Shown: piece by piece, positions 51,901 through 63,689 of the stretch
Position numbering within the stretch: the first letter of the stretch is position 1
Layout: every line of letters starts with the position of its first letter
DNA from: Hypomesus transpacificus
Lineage: Eukaryota; Chordata; Actinopteri; Osmeriformes; Osmeridae
Direction of reading: 5' to 3'
Assembly: GCF_021917145.1 (NCBI RefSeq)
Contig: NC_061081.1
Location: forward strand, 8,153,769-8,217,768
Length of the DNA: 64,000 bases
Made by a program: the position numbers and the translations under genes
The notes under the pieces: model-generated
The model's input: only the letters and a program-made list of their open reading frames with translations
The model's database searches: none
What the model was told of the DNA's origin: nothing

Positions 51901-53670
51901 CATCACGACCTAGGGTTGGGAGTGGGAGTAGAACAGGAGGTCAGGTCGCTGGTTGATGATGGAATCATAAGTTGATGGTGGAGAGCCATGGAGAGCGTTA
52001 CCGTGGCGTTCTGGATGCAGCGCACTGCGTAGTTCAGCCCCCGGAACACGTTGCCCTCCAGGCGGGCGTTGCCGTGGTTACACACGTGCACTCCGCCCTT
52101 GCCCTCGCGGAACAGGCAGCGCTTCAGGACGCAGCCCTGGACTGCTGATGCCAGTGCCTGGGCCTCAGGATCCCTCTGGAGCTCCTGGGTCAGAGTGCGG
52201 AGGTCAGGTGTCACTGAGGGGGGAATGGGGTCCGAGGTTGGGGGCAGGGAACCGTCAGGGTTGGCCTTGAGGAGGTGGCTGAGGCCATGGTGGTCATGGG
52301 CCAGTTTGTAAACGGTTGGTTTGCTGATGATGTTGCCTGTGGTTAGGGAAGTAGTGGTGTGGGACTCGACCTCCTCCTCTTCCTCGCTGGGCTCGCTCTC
52401 AGTCCAGCTGTCCTCGATCACAGTGTAGTGACACAGCCCTTCCTCCCCACCCTGGATCCCCGTCCTCCTCTCACCGTCTTGTTTGTTCCAGTCCTTCAGG
52501 CTGACGTTTGCCCCTAGGGACTGCAGGCCACTGTCCTTCCCAAACTGAGGGCCTCCCCCTGGGCTACCATTCCCAGGTGAGCCCCAGGATGTAATAGTCC
52601 GGGCCTGGACTGCCAGGTGCTTACAGGCCCAATTTTTCTCTGAAACTGGTGCTCCTTCCACCGTCACAGAGGCTGTGTCACTTCCCGCAAAATCGCAGCT
52701 TTCCAGTAGGCTGAGGGCAACGCCCAGGAAGTGAGCGGAGCTGCCCTGTGAGAAGGAGCAGAAGCGAGCCTGGCAGGTACCCGGACCGCGGATCTGCAGC
52801 TGGGCCCCCTCAAAGTTACAGTTGTCCAGCTGCACATGACCTGACGATGTCTGAGGGGAGGGAGTGACAGAGGAAGGGAGCGAGGGAGGGAGGCAGAGAG
52901 GGACGGACAAATAAAGATAGTGAGAGAGGGCGAGTGAGTGAATTAGAGAAGTACAAAGAGGGAGAGAGGGAGAGAGAGAGAATGGAAAGAAAAAGGGAGG
53001 GGGCGAGGGAGAAAGGACAGAACCTTGTGAGAACTGAAAGTTAAAAGAACAGAGTAAATCTCCTTCCAACCCCTCATCCCCTCACCTTGTAGACAACAGT
53101 GGAGAACCAGGCAGGCATGAAGACCAGGTTACACAGCCTGGCTGTGGGGCACTGCTGCTCCACACACACTAGCAGCGCCACCTCCCCCAGCCTGCCGAGC
53201 CCCATCACCTCCACGGGCACCCTGAGCACCAGCTCAGCCTGCTCCTCGTACACTCCAGGGTGGAGCACCACCCGGTCATAAGGCCCCACCACCCCCAGCG
53301 CCGCCCGCAGCGTCTCAAACTCACACCCCGCCCCCACGTGCCACACCCGCCGGTCCTTCCTCCGGCGGAACAGATGCAAGCAGGCCGAGGGCTGAAGCTC
53401 CGGTCCGTTCTGGGTCCAGGTGCGGCTGGCCAAAGCGTGCTGCCGCAGGGCCTCCCTCCACGACGGGGGCTCCAGGTGGGGCCGGCTGGGCCAGTTGGGG
53501 TGCCTGCACTCGGGGCAGCCCAGGCACAGCTGCCTCCAGCGGGTGTTGTCCAGGGAGAGGATGAGTTCCCTCCAGGCCCGACACACCAGGCAGCAGCGGC
53601 CCAGCTCAGGTAGGGGCAGGTAGGCCAGGATCACCCTCCACAGCTCCACTGGCAGGCTGCCCACCTCCAT
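48911..53670 (-). CDS. fbxo10: F-box only protein 10
   Basis: Substrate receptor of an SCF (SKP1-CUL1-F-box) ubiquitin ligase; the human protein is linked to BCL2 turnover. Ten coding exons give 990 aa (human 956): 53670-53086, 52850-52002, 51909-51760, 51212-51076, 50916-50846, 50624-50472, 50369-50034, 49903-49593, 49507-49320, 49103-48911. The F-box is at residues 1-47 (LPVELWRVILAYLPLPELGR). Long right-handed beta-helix (PbH1, carbohydrate-binding-like) repeats follow, for example GLIADNNIHSN, SGIVVLGNGKG and GVDIRRGG. Odd points are an acidic linker (ESEPSEEEEEVES) and a glycine-rich insert in exon 7. The protein ends CSIL, a CaaX box with leucine, which favours geranylgeranylation; the human end is CTIL. 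Start chosen at the ATG giving MEVGSLPVELW, matching human MEAGGLPLELW. Confidence 0.96.
51319..51464 (-). mobile_element. tRNA-derived SINE in fbxo10 intron 3
   Basis: On the minus strand it begins at about 51,464 with GTCTCACCAGGTAGAGCGTG (A-box region). It has a B-box-like GGGTTTGATTCTGGCC and then a tail with TTCCTGCATGTCTTCCCCCC, CTCTCTCT and TGTCAAAAAAG. Head and pyrimidine-rich tail match a very common teleost SINE pattern (GTAGAGCG head, CTGCATGTCATTCCCC body). It is not a functional tRNA: the cloverleaf is degraded and it continues into the SINE body. Confidence 0.8.
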
Positions 53671-56363
53671 AACAGCTGGGACTAGGACTGCCTGGGGAAG
53701 AGGGGTGGGGAGGAGGGGATGGGGTGGGATGTGAGGGGGAGGGACAACACACCTGGGGAAGGGGGAGAAAGATGGAACAGGGGTGGAGTAGGATGAGAAA
53801 GAGTAGATGGGGCAGAAAAGGGGGAGGGAGGGGAGGGGTAGAGGAGGGGGAGGAATGAGAGGGGTGGAGGAGAGGGGCAAAGGACCACCTAGGGACTATT
53901 GCCCAAACACACACAAAAAGCATATTTTAAGACTGATTGTTTAGATCCAGTATGACTGAGCAATACTAAAAGATGTAATGATTAAGTAGATCTCTATACT
54001 GAAATATGCATTTGCAATAATTATTTGGCCTCGTGTAAATGTGAGCGTTCGTCAAATTTGCAAGGCTGTCTACAAGGGATAAAGATTTTGCATGAAACTG
54101 GTCAACGTCACGAGAGCAAGACAAGCACCTATACCACACAGCCGTTAAACAGCTACATTCGTAACAAGCCTCACAGTTGTCGCAACTCATTCGAGACAAG
54201 TACACACACACACCTCAATTAAGGATACGTTTTACAAACATGCGGGCATACGAGCGAGGCAATGTAGTTAGCAGGCAGGCTCTGTCGTAGACAAATATAA
54301 TATACGTAACTAACAGATGGTGAAAAAGGAACTCCTTACCGTGTTATCTAAGTTGGTTGGCCGAAAACCCGCACATCACCGTTTTTTTTACCTGACCGGT
54401 AAATCTACGGGTGTGCCAACCATACTGACTTCAACGCCACATCATAACAATCCTCATCGCCCAAGATAAGACATCGGCGGAGAGTTCAGGCATTTGCTCT
54501 TACTTTACGGCAAGGCATGGAAACCAGGGACGTCCCCGGTTGGGCGGAGGTGGCGAGGGAAGAAAGACTTTGGTTGTATTATATATTGGTTGTGAAAGCC
54601 CACATTATGCACATTCTGTTAGATACCTTCAAAATATAGAATGTGCACAAGTGGAAGATAGCAATGTTGTAAAGATGTAGACATACAGTGACATGTTGTG
54701 AATAGATAGTAATACCACGTTTTCACCACAAGAGGGCACGAAGACATCAGTTAATGGTTTATGTACCTTTGCGCAGGAAACGTCATTCTACATCCTCTGA
54801 TCCAATAATTTGATGTTTGGCGCTTCTACACAGTAGATGTAGCTGTAGTTGAGTCACATCTGTGTCTAAAGAGGATGTATTTGGCTATAAGGGCCAGAGA
54901 TGGCACATCATCACTCAAGAATAATCTACAGTCACTGTTCCATGTACTATGTTTTAAATAGAACACAAGGCAACTGCCAGATATAGCTGGTTTAAAAATA
55001 GTTATTGCCTAGGCCTAGGCTACATCTGTTTCAGCCTCCTTCTTTCCCGTGCCAATGTTCCTCCTCTTATCTCTCATCTCTTTTTCAGCTTTCTTTTCTC
55101 CGCTACTCTCGAGCCTCCTTGCCAGCCATCCTTCCACCCCTCCACCCTTCCACCCCTCCACCCCACTCTCTCTACTGACTGCAGACAGTGTTTCTTATTG
55201 ATTTATTCATGGCAGATGTGAGTGCTTCAGTGGATGACAGGGCTCCGTGGCCACATTAACATAGACACCTGGACTTCTCATTTCCGGGTGTCTCATGCAC
55301 GTCCCCTGGGTTTAGCCATCTCAATTGCACTGAAATAAATCATGATGAAAAATAATCCTTATTTTATTTTTAAGGTGTTTTACCTTGTCCACAGTCATCT
55401 ACATAGATTGAGAACACATATTACTGAATTTATTTGAATATATTGTCATGCATCATGAAAGCATGGGTTTGTAGGATTTGTGCAGAAGAGGAGGTATGAT
55501 TGATGTCTCTGTGTTGTGCAGGTTGCTCATTTACAGCCTTTCATGATAAAAAGCCTTTGAAAACCCTACCCACTTCTGATTCAAATCTAATTTGGTTCAA
55601 CATTGGACTGCTTCGTCTCTATGGCAACCTCACCCATTGACGTATGGGCCTATCAGGAGCAGAAGGAGAGGAAGAGGACACGGGAGAAACTTTGACACAG
55701 ACCTGAGATCAGTTCTCCTTTCACTAGATTCTAACAGCAATAAGAAGAACACAACAGCAAGCTAACCCCAGGACAGTATTTATACAGTTGGAAGGAGCCT
55801 GGGGTCAGGCAATGGGACTGAATGGCTTGTTGGTTGGTGACATCAAAGTCTGTGTGAATGAAGCATAGAGCAGCATATCAATGGTATGTTGGCCCCTCTC
55901 ATTTCAATAGGGTATTTGGTTCTGGGTACCATACATCAGCTTTCCTGCATATGCCTCATATTACACAGAACAAGAGTATCTCAATGACTATTCTCTATTC
56001 ATGAATGATATTGATTATGTGATTGTCTTTCCATCGGATTGACATTTGTCAGATTTAGAGTAGTCTTATATACCCAAATAATCTCTGTTCTATAACATCA
56101 CAATGGGCTGTAATTGACCCCCCCCCCCCCCCCCCCCCCCCCACCCCCCCTCTACCTCTCTGTCTCTCGCTCTCACACACACACACAGCAAATGGTAAGG
56201 AATACGATACATTTACATAACCCTCTGCACGACGGTCTGTCCCGGGCTGCACTGAGCCTGCGCACGCCGCACTTCTGTTCCATTTGAGACCAAAACGGTG
56301 GGAGGTGAAACGCGCGCGGGATTGTCTGTCTGCTTGACCAACATTTTCCTCAAAATTGTAAAA
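53671..56363. other. fbxo10 leader and divergent fbxo10/txn spacer
   Basis: An fbxo10 noncoding exon probably ends at 54,340 (CACG|GTAAGG, minus strand), giving a leader intron of about 0.6 kb. Its acceptor is in a pyrimidine-rich tract near 53,690-53,880. From about 54,480 to 56,340 no exon is recognised. A (CCACCCCT)n-like patch lies at 55,130-55,165 and a poly-C run at 56,118. Confidence 0.5.
56118..56150. repeat. Poly-C homopolymer upstream of txn
   Basis: Twenty-five C residues, one A and seven more C, followed by a pyrimidine tract and (CA)n. It lies about 215 bases upstream of the txn ATG. Exact length in the genome is uncertain because such runs are error-prone. Confidence 0.9.
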
Positions 56364-58041
56364 ATGATCATCATAATCGAGAGTAAGGTAAGAAGTGTGT
56401 ACTGATCTCAAATGTTAAATCTAGTAGAAAAGCTAATGCACTTGTCTGGGTCCGTTATAAACAGTTAACTAATGGTACAAAAGTTAATCAAGTTGGGTTG
56501 GGCACTGACTAAGCTAGCCAATAAAACGAAAGAGGTTATCGAGCTGAGCAGTCAATATTAATGAGCTACATACAGGCATGTTAGGGTTAGGGCATGTTAT
56601 AGGCATTTGTGAAAAATCCACCTACGAACAAAAAGTAAACAACCATGCTGAGATTTATTGACTTTGTACTGGAACTGTATTGGTTTCTTGGTCTCTGGCC
56701 TTGGCTAATTGTTCTCCCATGTGAAGGGTGTGTTGGTGGTGCCGAGATTCGCAAACGTAGATTCAATTCGCCATATTGCGGTATTTCCAATGAAAAACAA
56801 AGTACATTTTGACCACTACAAATCTATAATTAAAATTCAACCAACGTTATCTGCCATAGATTACTGTCAATGATTCAAGGTACCCCCTGACTGTAAAAAG
56901 TCAGCTTGTCTTGACAGACATGTTGGTTACACAGCGGTTACACAGCTGAATCAATGCTGCTAGCTTAGCTAGCGTGGTCCTCCCCGGCATGAATTAGCAT
57001 AGTGCTACGTGCATGGGCCCTGGGATATGCTCGCTACTTTTAGCACTATACACGAGCCTTTGGAGTTGCTTTAGCTACACAGCTAGTTACGAGTTTGAGC
57101 AAACCCCAACAAGAAAACTGCAAAGAGAACTAGCTATATTGCCCCAAACGAGCTAGGGAGTCTTTACACTTTCTTACAGCGCGCCCAGGTTGCAACGGAG
57201 TTGAATCTAGACAGTGTCACATGGTGCCTATTTCTTTTCACATATCCTCTAGTCAGGGCACTTCAATGCGTGTAACTATGCGAGTTAAATTAGTTAACAA
57301 GCCTACAAACCAACACACTTGCCAACCTATCATCCTCACTGCATCCGGCTGGTATTGTCATTGTGTGACTGGCGCTGAGTCATGTGCAAAGGATTTAAAC
57401 GGCTGTTTAATGTCAAGACAGAAAAATACTTTTCGATTGCAGTTACGTCAGTCTCTTGCGCTGCTTCAGTGCATAGCCCACAATTGGGTGGTGCCGGTAA
57501 CGCGAGATCCCTGGTCATTTGGCACCTCAATCTCCATGCTTTAATCACTGATCAACTGTAACGCGAGGATGCACGACATTCAACAGTACGTGTGGGTCGG
57601 CTTTTTTGTCCACCAATGCATGTAACCTCGTTCCCAAGATTTCTGATCACATTCGGGCAATGTTGTTCATTGTCACGCCACCTCAATGCAGCACCGTCCA
57701 CACCCAGCTACAATTTTTGCCATAGAACTTTAACAAGCTCCTAATGTACAATTCATGGATTGTGTGTGTGTCAGGATCACTTTGACAAAGCCCTTGAGGA
57801 GGCTGGAGACAAGCTGGTGGTGGTGGATTTCACAGCTACATGGTGTGGGCCATGTCAAACCATTGCCCCCTTCTTCAAGGTAGGAGCCCCCCCCTCTTCT
57901 CTACCTTTTGATCTGCACTCTGTTTTGTTCTATGTGCAACCATTTGTACTTACGCCTCCTCCTCAGAAACTGTCTGAAGAGCACACTACCGTGGTCTTCC
58001 TAAAGGTTGACGTGGACGACGCACAGGTGAGGAACCAAGAT

Positions 58042-58129
<88 letters not shown>

Positions 58130-58416
58130 GACGGTCCCTGGTTGTAACCAGCGAGTGTGTGTTTCCCCTCTTCTCAGGACGTAGCCGCCTTCTGTGACAT
58201 CAAATGCATGCCAACATTCCACTTCTATAAGAACAAGAAGAAGGTGAGTCCAAGTGGACCAACTGAAGGGTGCAGATCTGTTCTCCACTACTTTTCTGTT
58301 TCCGAATAAAATTTGGTTCCTTTTTTCTGCCTTTCTCCGCCTTTGCCTCCCAGGTGGAGGAGTTTTCTGGGTCCAACCAGACCAAGTTAGAAGAGCTGGT
58401 GAACAACATGAAGTGA
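56364..58416 (+). CDS. txn: Thioredoxin
   Basis: Small cytosolic dithiol-disulfide oxidoreductase reduced by thioredoxin reductase. Five exons (56364-56387, 57775-57879, 57967-58026, 58178-58243, 58354-58416) give 105 aa, exactly the human length. The active site is WCGPC with C32 and C35, inside [20 protein letters not shown] gives the conserved cis-proline loop. Aligned by length to human TXN, residue 62 is Ala (VDVDDAQ instead of DDCQ), while the cysteines equivalent to C69 and C73 are kept (FCDIKCMP). Intron 1 is 1.39 kb and intron 3 contains a long CA repeat. No signal or mitochondrial peptide is present, so this is TXN rather than TXN2. Confidence 0.96.
58043..58126. repeat. (CA)42 microsatellite in txn intron 3
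   Basis: An uninterrupted CA run of 84 bases beginning 16 bases after the exon 3 donor. It fills most of the short intron between exons 3 and 4. Confidence 0.97.
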
Positions 58417-58879
58417 GCACGGTCCTCCAGAGAGGGTCTTCCAGACAGGATGCCCATGTTGCCTTCCTTTGTCCTCCCATCTTACTCCTCCTTCCCCCAA
58501 ATTGTAGTCACCTGTAGGGAACTGATCACTATGGGATGAATGGACAACCAGTATGCCTTCAATGTGTCTTCCCCCTCCTCCATCGTGACTCTCTCCATCT
58601 CCCTCCTCCATCATGACGCCGTTCTCCTCCCCTCCTCCTCTCCCCCTTACTCCACCTGCTCCTGTGCTGTCTAGAGAGGATATTTTATTATTATTGCATG
58701 AGTGTTAAGCTGTATACCAACTATGTTACCCATATCCACCCCCCTCTGTTTTCTTATCAAAGGGATAGGATCACTACTTTACTGATGGACCCCTATACGC
58801 TCTCCATCACTTTCCCTCCACATCTTAACCCCCCCTAGTTTGTGTTTTGTCTAGGGATTGATCAGAAATGTATGATAAC

Positions 58880-58885
58880 AATAAA
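58880..58885 (+). terminator. txn: txn poly(A) signal
   Basis: AATAAA about 465 bases after the txn stop codon, followed by T-rich sequence. Further AATAAA copies at about 59,039-59,066 could be alternatives. Confidence 0.65.
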
Positions 58886-59397
58886 CTGTTTTTGTTTATT
58901 CAATCTCTTTATATTCCCATCATGTTTGATGTTACATGTTTGTCTGTTTTTTTACAGTAGACTACTCAAACTTGACATCAGCACTGAATATGAGAGGCAT
59001 GTACTGGTGTTCACTTATAATATCATGAATGGTTAATCAAAATAAAAACCATGACAAAGAGAAAAATAAACTGAAACAAAGGCCTTGTTATTTGCAACAG
59101 TAGATTCTCAAAAAGAATCATACTGCCCTCTTGTGGCACTGTTATAAAATAGGTGAAGCCAAAGTTGCTATGTAAATGTACGTTTTGATTCCACAAACAG
59201 CCTGCGTCAGAAGTGACTGTTCAAATCAGTTGAATTTATTCCCTCAGAAGATGCACAATGCCTGTGATGCAGTCAGTAAGAGATGTCACTTGTTTTTTTT
59301 TCCAGTATGTTAAATTCTAACTTGCTGGTAATAATGGCATGAACACGATTTTCTTCAGCACTCATGTCCAAAAAATATTATTTTGTTACTGACTTGA

Positions 59398-59790
59398 TGT
59401 GGCTTACATTTATTCACTTTTATCCAAAGCGACTTCCAAGAGAGAGCTTTACAAAGTGCATAGGTCACTGATAATAACAACAAGATAGCCCCAAAGCATT
59501 GCAGGTAGCCAAAAACAGAAGTACACATTGTGAACAACCAAAAATAAGTGCTAAAGGGAAGAAACCATAAGAGCATGTAGTTAAGCAAATAACAATTACA
59601 CAACATGAATCTCTAAGTGCAAGTGTACCTGTAGGAAAGCAATACAAATAGGATTAAATATAATACAACAGTTTAAATCAGCTACCACTAACCAACAAGA
59701 GCAACAGTCTAAGCAAGAGTCATTGTGATCCTTGAGGAAACTAGCGTCGGGTTCAACAAACCATTCCTAAGTACCGGACTTCACGATAAC
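59398..59790. repeat. Teleost interspersed repeat
   Basis: Opens with TTACATTTATTCACTTTTAT and CCAAAGCGACTTCCAAGAGA, then AGCTTTACAAAGTGCATAGG and GAACAACCAAAAATAAGTGC. The 'tatccaaagcgactt' opening is related to the ends of common teleost repeats. Its class (DNA element or SINE-derived) and exact right end are unsure. Confidence 0.55.
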
Positions 59791-60186
59791 ACCAAGATTT
59801 CTGGCTGGGTTTTTGGTTTTCAAAGATAATGCTAACTTAACTTTAATATGAACCACCTAAATTCCAGTTGACTCCACTTTCTATCATCTTTTCTTGTCTC
59901 TCTCGGTCTCTCAAGTGTCTGAATTGATTGTGGCAGGCTGTCATTAACAAATAGCTGGATATGACTCAAAGCCAAAGGATTGCAACATCTTGGGAATTTT
60001 GGAGTCTGGCCTTTCAACAGCAGTCATTTTCTTTTGTTCTTCTTAAACTCTTTTGTTACTTTAGCTGTACATTAGTTTGTTCAAAACTTGTTTGAACAAC
60101 AAATTAATATACAAACTTTCCCACTGTTGCATGCCTGACAGGACTGTTACATTAATGTGGCATAGATTAAACACGAAGTCCTAGCA

Positions 60187-60295
60187 GAAACAGTTAACAG
60201 ACATATAGAGGCTTGTCACTCTTCCAGCCTTCCTGGCAGCACAACACAGGCTGCAGGTAACAAGACAACTTTCCCATGAAGACGCCTCACTGACT
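60187..60295 (+). repeat. Direct repeat copy 1
   Basis: About 110 bases sharing AGAGGCTT.TCAC, CTTCCAGCC, GCCTGGCAGC- or TCCTGGCAGC-type sequence, ACACAGGCTGCAGG, AACAAGAC and TTTCCCATGA with copy 2 at 61,469-61,583. The orientation is the same, about 85% similar by eye. Confidence 0.8.
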
Positions 60296-60390
60296 TATTT
60301 TTCATTCAAATGTGGAAATATTTTCATTACAGAGTCCAACTCTTCCATAAATGTTTTACATCAAATTTGTAATCCAAAATGTATTTAATT

Positions 60391-60487
60391 GTGGTTAGGT
60401 CAGGGGTCTGTGCAGGCTATTTAAGTTGTTTTTAACACCAAACTCAACAAAACCTTTCTGTATGGACCTCGCTTAGTGCATAGGAGT
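60391..60487 (-). mobile_element. Decayed Tc1-like transposon fragment
   Basis: On the minus strand the segment reads ...GCGAGGTCCATACAGAAAGG... and then ...CCTGCACAGACCCCTGACCT. This matches the part of teleost Tc1-like elements that codes for the 'PAQ(S/T)PDL' region of the transposase. The frame is broken by stops and only about 100 bases are recognisable. Confidence 0.55.
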
Positions 60488-61468
60488 ACAATCATGTTCT
60501 CCTCTATACACACTTGTATCAATCATGTTCTCCATCCTCAAAACTATTAATGAGGGTGAGGGAGTTGTAAGCCCCATCCTTTCTGCATGCATCAACATTC
60601 TTACATAAACATCCGGTTGAATAGGAGTTACATAGTGGATCCATATTATCCAGTAGTTGTCAAATCTGTCTTTCTGTAGCTGTAAGCAAACTCTTTTTCC
60701 AGAGGCCTTTTTACGAGGCAAAGAAGACCAAACATATGCATTTGGACTTTCCCATGCACCAATATCCATATTGCCTGGGTATAGTACATTGATGGCATGT
60801 TCTCCGCAGGACTGGGTCTGGGTCTGACATTATGAAGCAGGTATTTCAACATCAGATAACACTTACATGAACCCATGGCATATCTGAGATTAAATGTAAA
60901 GCCAGCTATGTAAATCATTCATACCTATTGTCAAGTCCTCCACCCTCCAATGCAATTTCCTACATGTTCTCTTCCTTATTGACAACTATATTTGGTGTGT
61001 GTAACACACAAGCAGACTTATGATTCAGTAAGTATATTAGTCGCCCACTACTGTCACCCAGTAGTGGGCAACAGGTGTCATAATCATATCCTAACCCTGT
61101 ATTAACCCCATATCCTATCCCCATGTAAACCACCACATTGTGTAATTGCATTTCCTACCCCTGTAAGAACTCTCTCATATGATCCAATGTGTGAATGTCC
61201 AGGAGTTAATGTTTACAGACGTACTTCCTGTTGGTAACATAATGCGAACACATGATATCACATGTCCATCAAACGTGCTTGGTCAATGAGACCATTTCCT
61301 TTACTTGTGACATCCTTTTCCCCTTTTTGGTTTATCCCCTGTTATTCCCTGCACTGGTCACTATATGATGTCACTTCCCCTTTTTGACATTACCTTTACA
61401 TTAATTTGACCTTGATATTAAAGTTAATATGACCCAAAAAGGCCTGTGAAGGAAGGGAGAGGAAAAAA

Positions 61469-61583
61469 GAAACAGTTAACTATTGAGAGACATGCAGAGG
61501 CTTTTCACCTCTTCCAGCCCGCCTGGCAGCACCACACAGGCTGCAGGAAACAAGACTCCTTTCCCATGAGACACCTCACTGAC
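61469..61583 (+). repeat. Direct repeat copy 2
   Basis: Second copy of the segment at 60,187-60,295, preceded in both cases by GAAACAGTTAAC. The copies are 1.28 kb apart and bracket the Tc1-like fragment and other AT-rich sequence. Confidence 0.8.
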
Positions 61584-62670
61584 TCTGACAGGCTGCTAAC
61601 TCACACATACCTGTACAGCTTATCTCTTTATTTGACACACCTGAAAGGTTTCACACCAAAAAAGTGAACCTCCTGTCGATTTCACCACAGAAATACAGAC
61701 GTCACTGAAGAAAGCATACACGTTCCACTGGTATGTCCAGGAAGCACACATGTGTCTGAGCAGGCTTTACTCTCAGCAGAATTGCAGCAGAAGGCAGGTC
61801 TGGCACAGTTCAGAGACATCAGAGTTGATGCCAGATGGGTTGGATCTGAACGTCTCACACTCATTACATTGATTTCAACTTCAGGCCAACTTAAACACAA
61901 CTGAAGAATCCCAAGGAATTTCAAATTATGTTTACCCATGAATAAGCTTTCAGTGTAAACTGACTCTAGCCTTTTTGGAACTAGCTGCAAAAACTCAAAC
62001 TCATTTGGTGTGCTTCCTAAGAGGGCCCATAGTTAAGAAATATTTACAGTGGTGGGCTTCTTTGGAAACCGCCTTTATGATTAAGTTCTGATGGAGAGTG
62101 AACTATTTTCCGGAAATGGATACACAATGAGCCAGAGACATTACTGGAAAACAATATTTCCTTATACAGTATATGTACTACACTGTGTGTATTTGTGTGT
62201 AGTGTAGGTGTGTGGGTATGTGTACTGTCAGTATGTATACCTGTGTGTATACTCCATTTATTCTTCATAAAACTGTACACTATCACTACTAACCCTATTT
62301 CTCATAAAACTACCAATCTTTTATTTTGCATGGCGTAATACTATCTGATCCCTAGTGAGATCATCATCCGGCTTCCCAAAATCGGTACCTTCCTTTCTTC
62401 TGGTATTTCTGTGCGTCTTGAAATTCTGCATCCTGTGTGGTGACAAGTGTGCAGGATGACCCAATCAGCTCTGACACAACAAAATATATTCATTAAGTCT
62501 GCATAAAATGTAATTATGTTTTCAGCATAAGTTTTTGACATACAATTACTGGGAAAAGAAGGTTTGCACCTAAGTGTTATTACTACTCTTTGCTCATTCC
62601 CAAACCATCCCTTTCTCATTAGTCCACTAGTAACAGCCATCTACACAAATATAGTTTTTTTCCACAGCCA

Positions 62671-62803
62671 TGTGACACAGCTCTTAATCAAATCAAATAC
62701 AGCTCTTGTATTCTGTTTGCGGTTTGGCGGTAAATTCCCATGCCGACAAAACCCAAATTGCGCAACTCTGCTGGAATGACTAACCCCCATGGGTCTTTAT
62801 AAA
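62671..62803 (+). promoter_or_regulatory. cxcl8: cxcl8-like core promoter: AP-1-like, kB-like and TATA elements
   Basis: TATAAA lies at 62,798-62,803. GGTAAATTCCC (62,729-62,739) is one base from the kB consensus GGAAATTCCC. TTTGCGG just before it is C/EBP-like, and TGTGACACAG (62,671) resembles an AP-1 site. Order and spacing (AP-1, C/EBP, kB, then TATA about 60 bases later) resemble the human CXCL8 promoter. Functional use is inference. A (GA)n run at about 62,839-62,863 follows in the leader. Confidence 0.5.
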
Positions 62804-63015
62804 GAGCTCCTTCCTCCACAGTGGCATATTCAACTCACAGAGAGAGAGAGAGAGAGAGAGAGAACATCTAGCATTGGACAAATATTTTGAGAACACAAAA
62901 CAACAACATTAAAATCTCAGTAGTTCTTACTGCAAAAGGGACCAGCTAAACAAAGTTTGACCAGAATACTTCTACCAGGACATCTTAATTTGTTAACCGT
63001 GAACTTCAGAAAAAT

Positions 63016-63076
63016 ATGAAGATCAGCTCTGTTATCGTGTTCCTCACTCTTTTGGCCATCACTGCAGGTGAGATCA

Positions 63077-63108
<32 letters not shown>

Positions 63109-63689
63109 GCCTATTGTTTACTTGCAACAGTTTATTTTCCCCCTTGCTACCTGTCTCTGACCATGTGTCTCTGATCATCTGACCTTTGACCCCTGACAGG
63201 GATGAGCCTGGGAGGACTGGGGGCAAACCTTCGCTGCCAATGCATCCAGACAGAGAGCAAGCCAATTGGTCGACACATACAGAAGATTCAGATCATTCCT
63301 GCAGGCTCCCACTGCAGTGACACTGAGATCATGTGAGTCTTCTCTCTCTCTCCTTCCCTCTTTCTTTCTGTCTGTCTCACCTGTCTCTCACCACACACAC
63401 GCTGGATGGTTCTGACTGAGTGTTCTGATCCTGCAGAGCCACTCTGAAGCAGACGGGCCACGAGGTGTGCCTGGACACTAAAGCACCCTGGGTAAAGAAG
63501 GTCATCGCCAAGATCCTGGCCAAGTAAGTAGACCATACTCACAGACCTAGAGGAAAAAACAACAAGCTGAAAGGCAATGACTAGATCATGTTCATTCATT
63601 TTGTCATCTTATTGTGAAAAGATTGTCACTTAGTTTTATACGTTTCTAATGAAATATTTGTGTCTTTTCTCGGTAGTAACAAGCGTTAA
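63016..63689 (+). CDS. cxcl8: CXC chemokine, CXCL8 (interleukin-8)-like
   Basis: Secreted inflammatory chemokine that attracts neutrophils through CXCR1/2-type receptors. Four exons (63016-63067, 63200-63332, 63437-63523, 63677-63689) give 94 aa, with the standard CXC intron phases (1, 2, 2). A hydrophobic signal peptide (about 1-20) is followed by NLRCQC, in which the CXC pair C30/C32 is preceded by N-L-R rather than mammalian ELR. The remaining disulfide cysteines are in SHCSDTEIIATL and EVCLD, then APWVKKVIAKIL forms the C-terminal helix. TEIIATL and the LANNKR end resemble salmonid IL-8. Fish CXCL8 proteins commonly carry DLR or other variants. Other CXC lineages are less likely. Confidence 0.9.

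Larger units (their letters stand above)
58417..63015. other. txn to cxcl8 spacer with degenerate repeats
   Basis: Starts with the txn 3' UTR (to about 58,900). The rest is AT-rich and gene-free as far as I can see. It contains an interspersed repeat (59,398-59,790), a Tc1-like fragment (60,391-60,487), a pair of related direct repeats (60,187 and 61,469), and the chemokine promoter near the right end. The short open frames, such as 60,473-60,769 on minus, show no family features. Confidence 0.55.

Noticed and set aside
57221-57544. 107-aa plus-strand open frame within txn intron 1
   Set aside because: No homology is recognised, and it is out of context with the txn exons, which already account for the full 105-aa protein.
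60473-60769. 98-aa minus-strand open frame in the txn-cxcl8 spacer
   Set aside because: It lies next to a decayed Tc1-like fragment but shows no transposase motifs, no splice context and no recognisable family.
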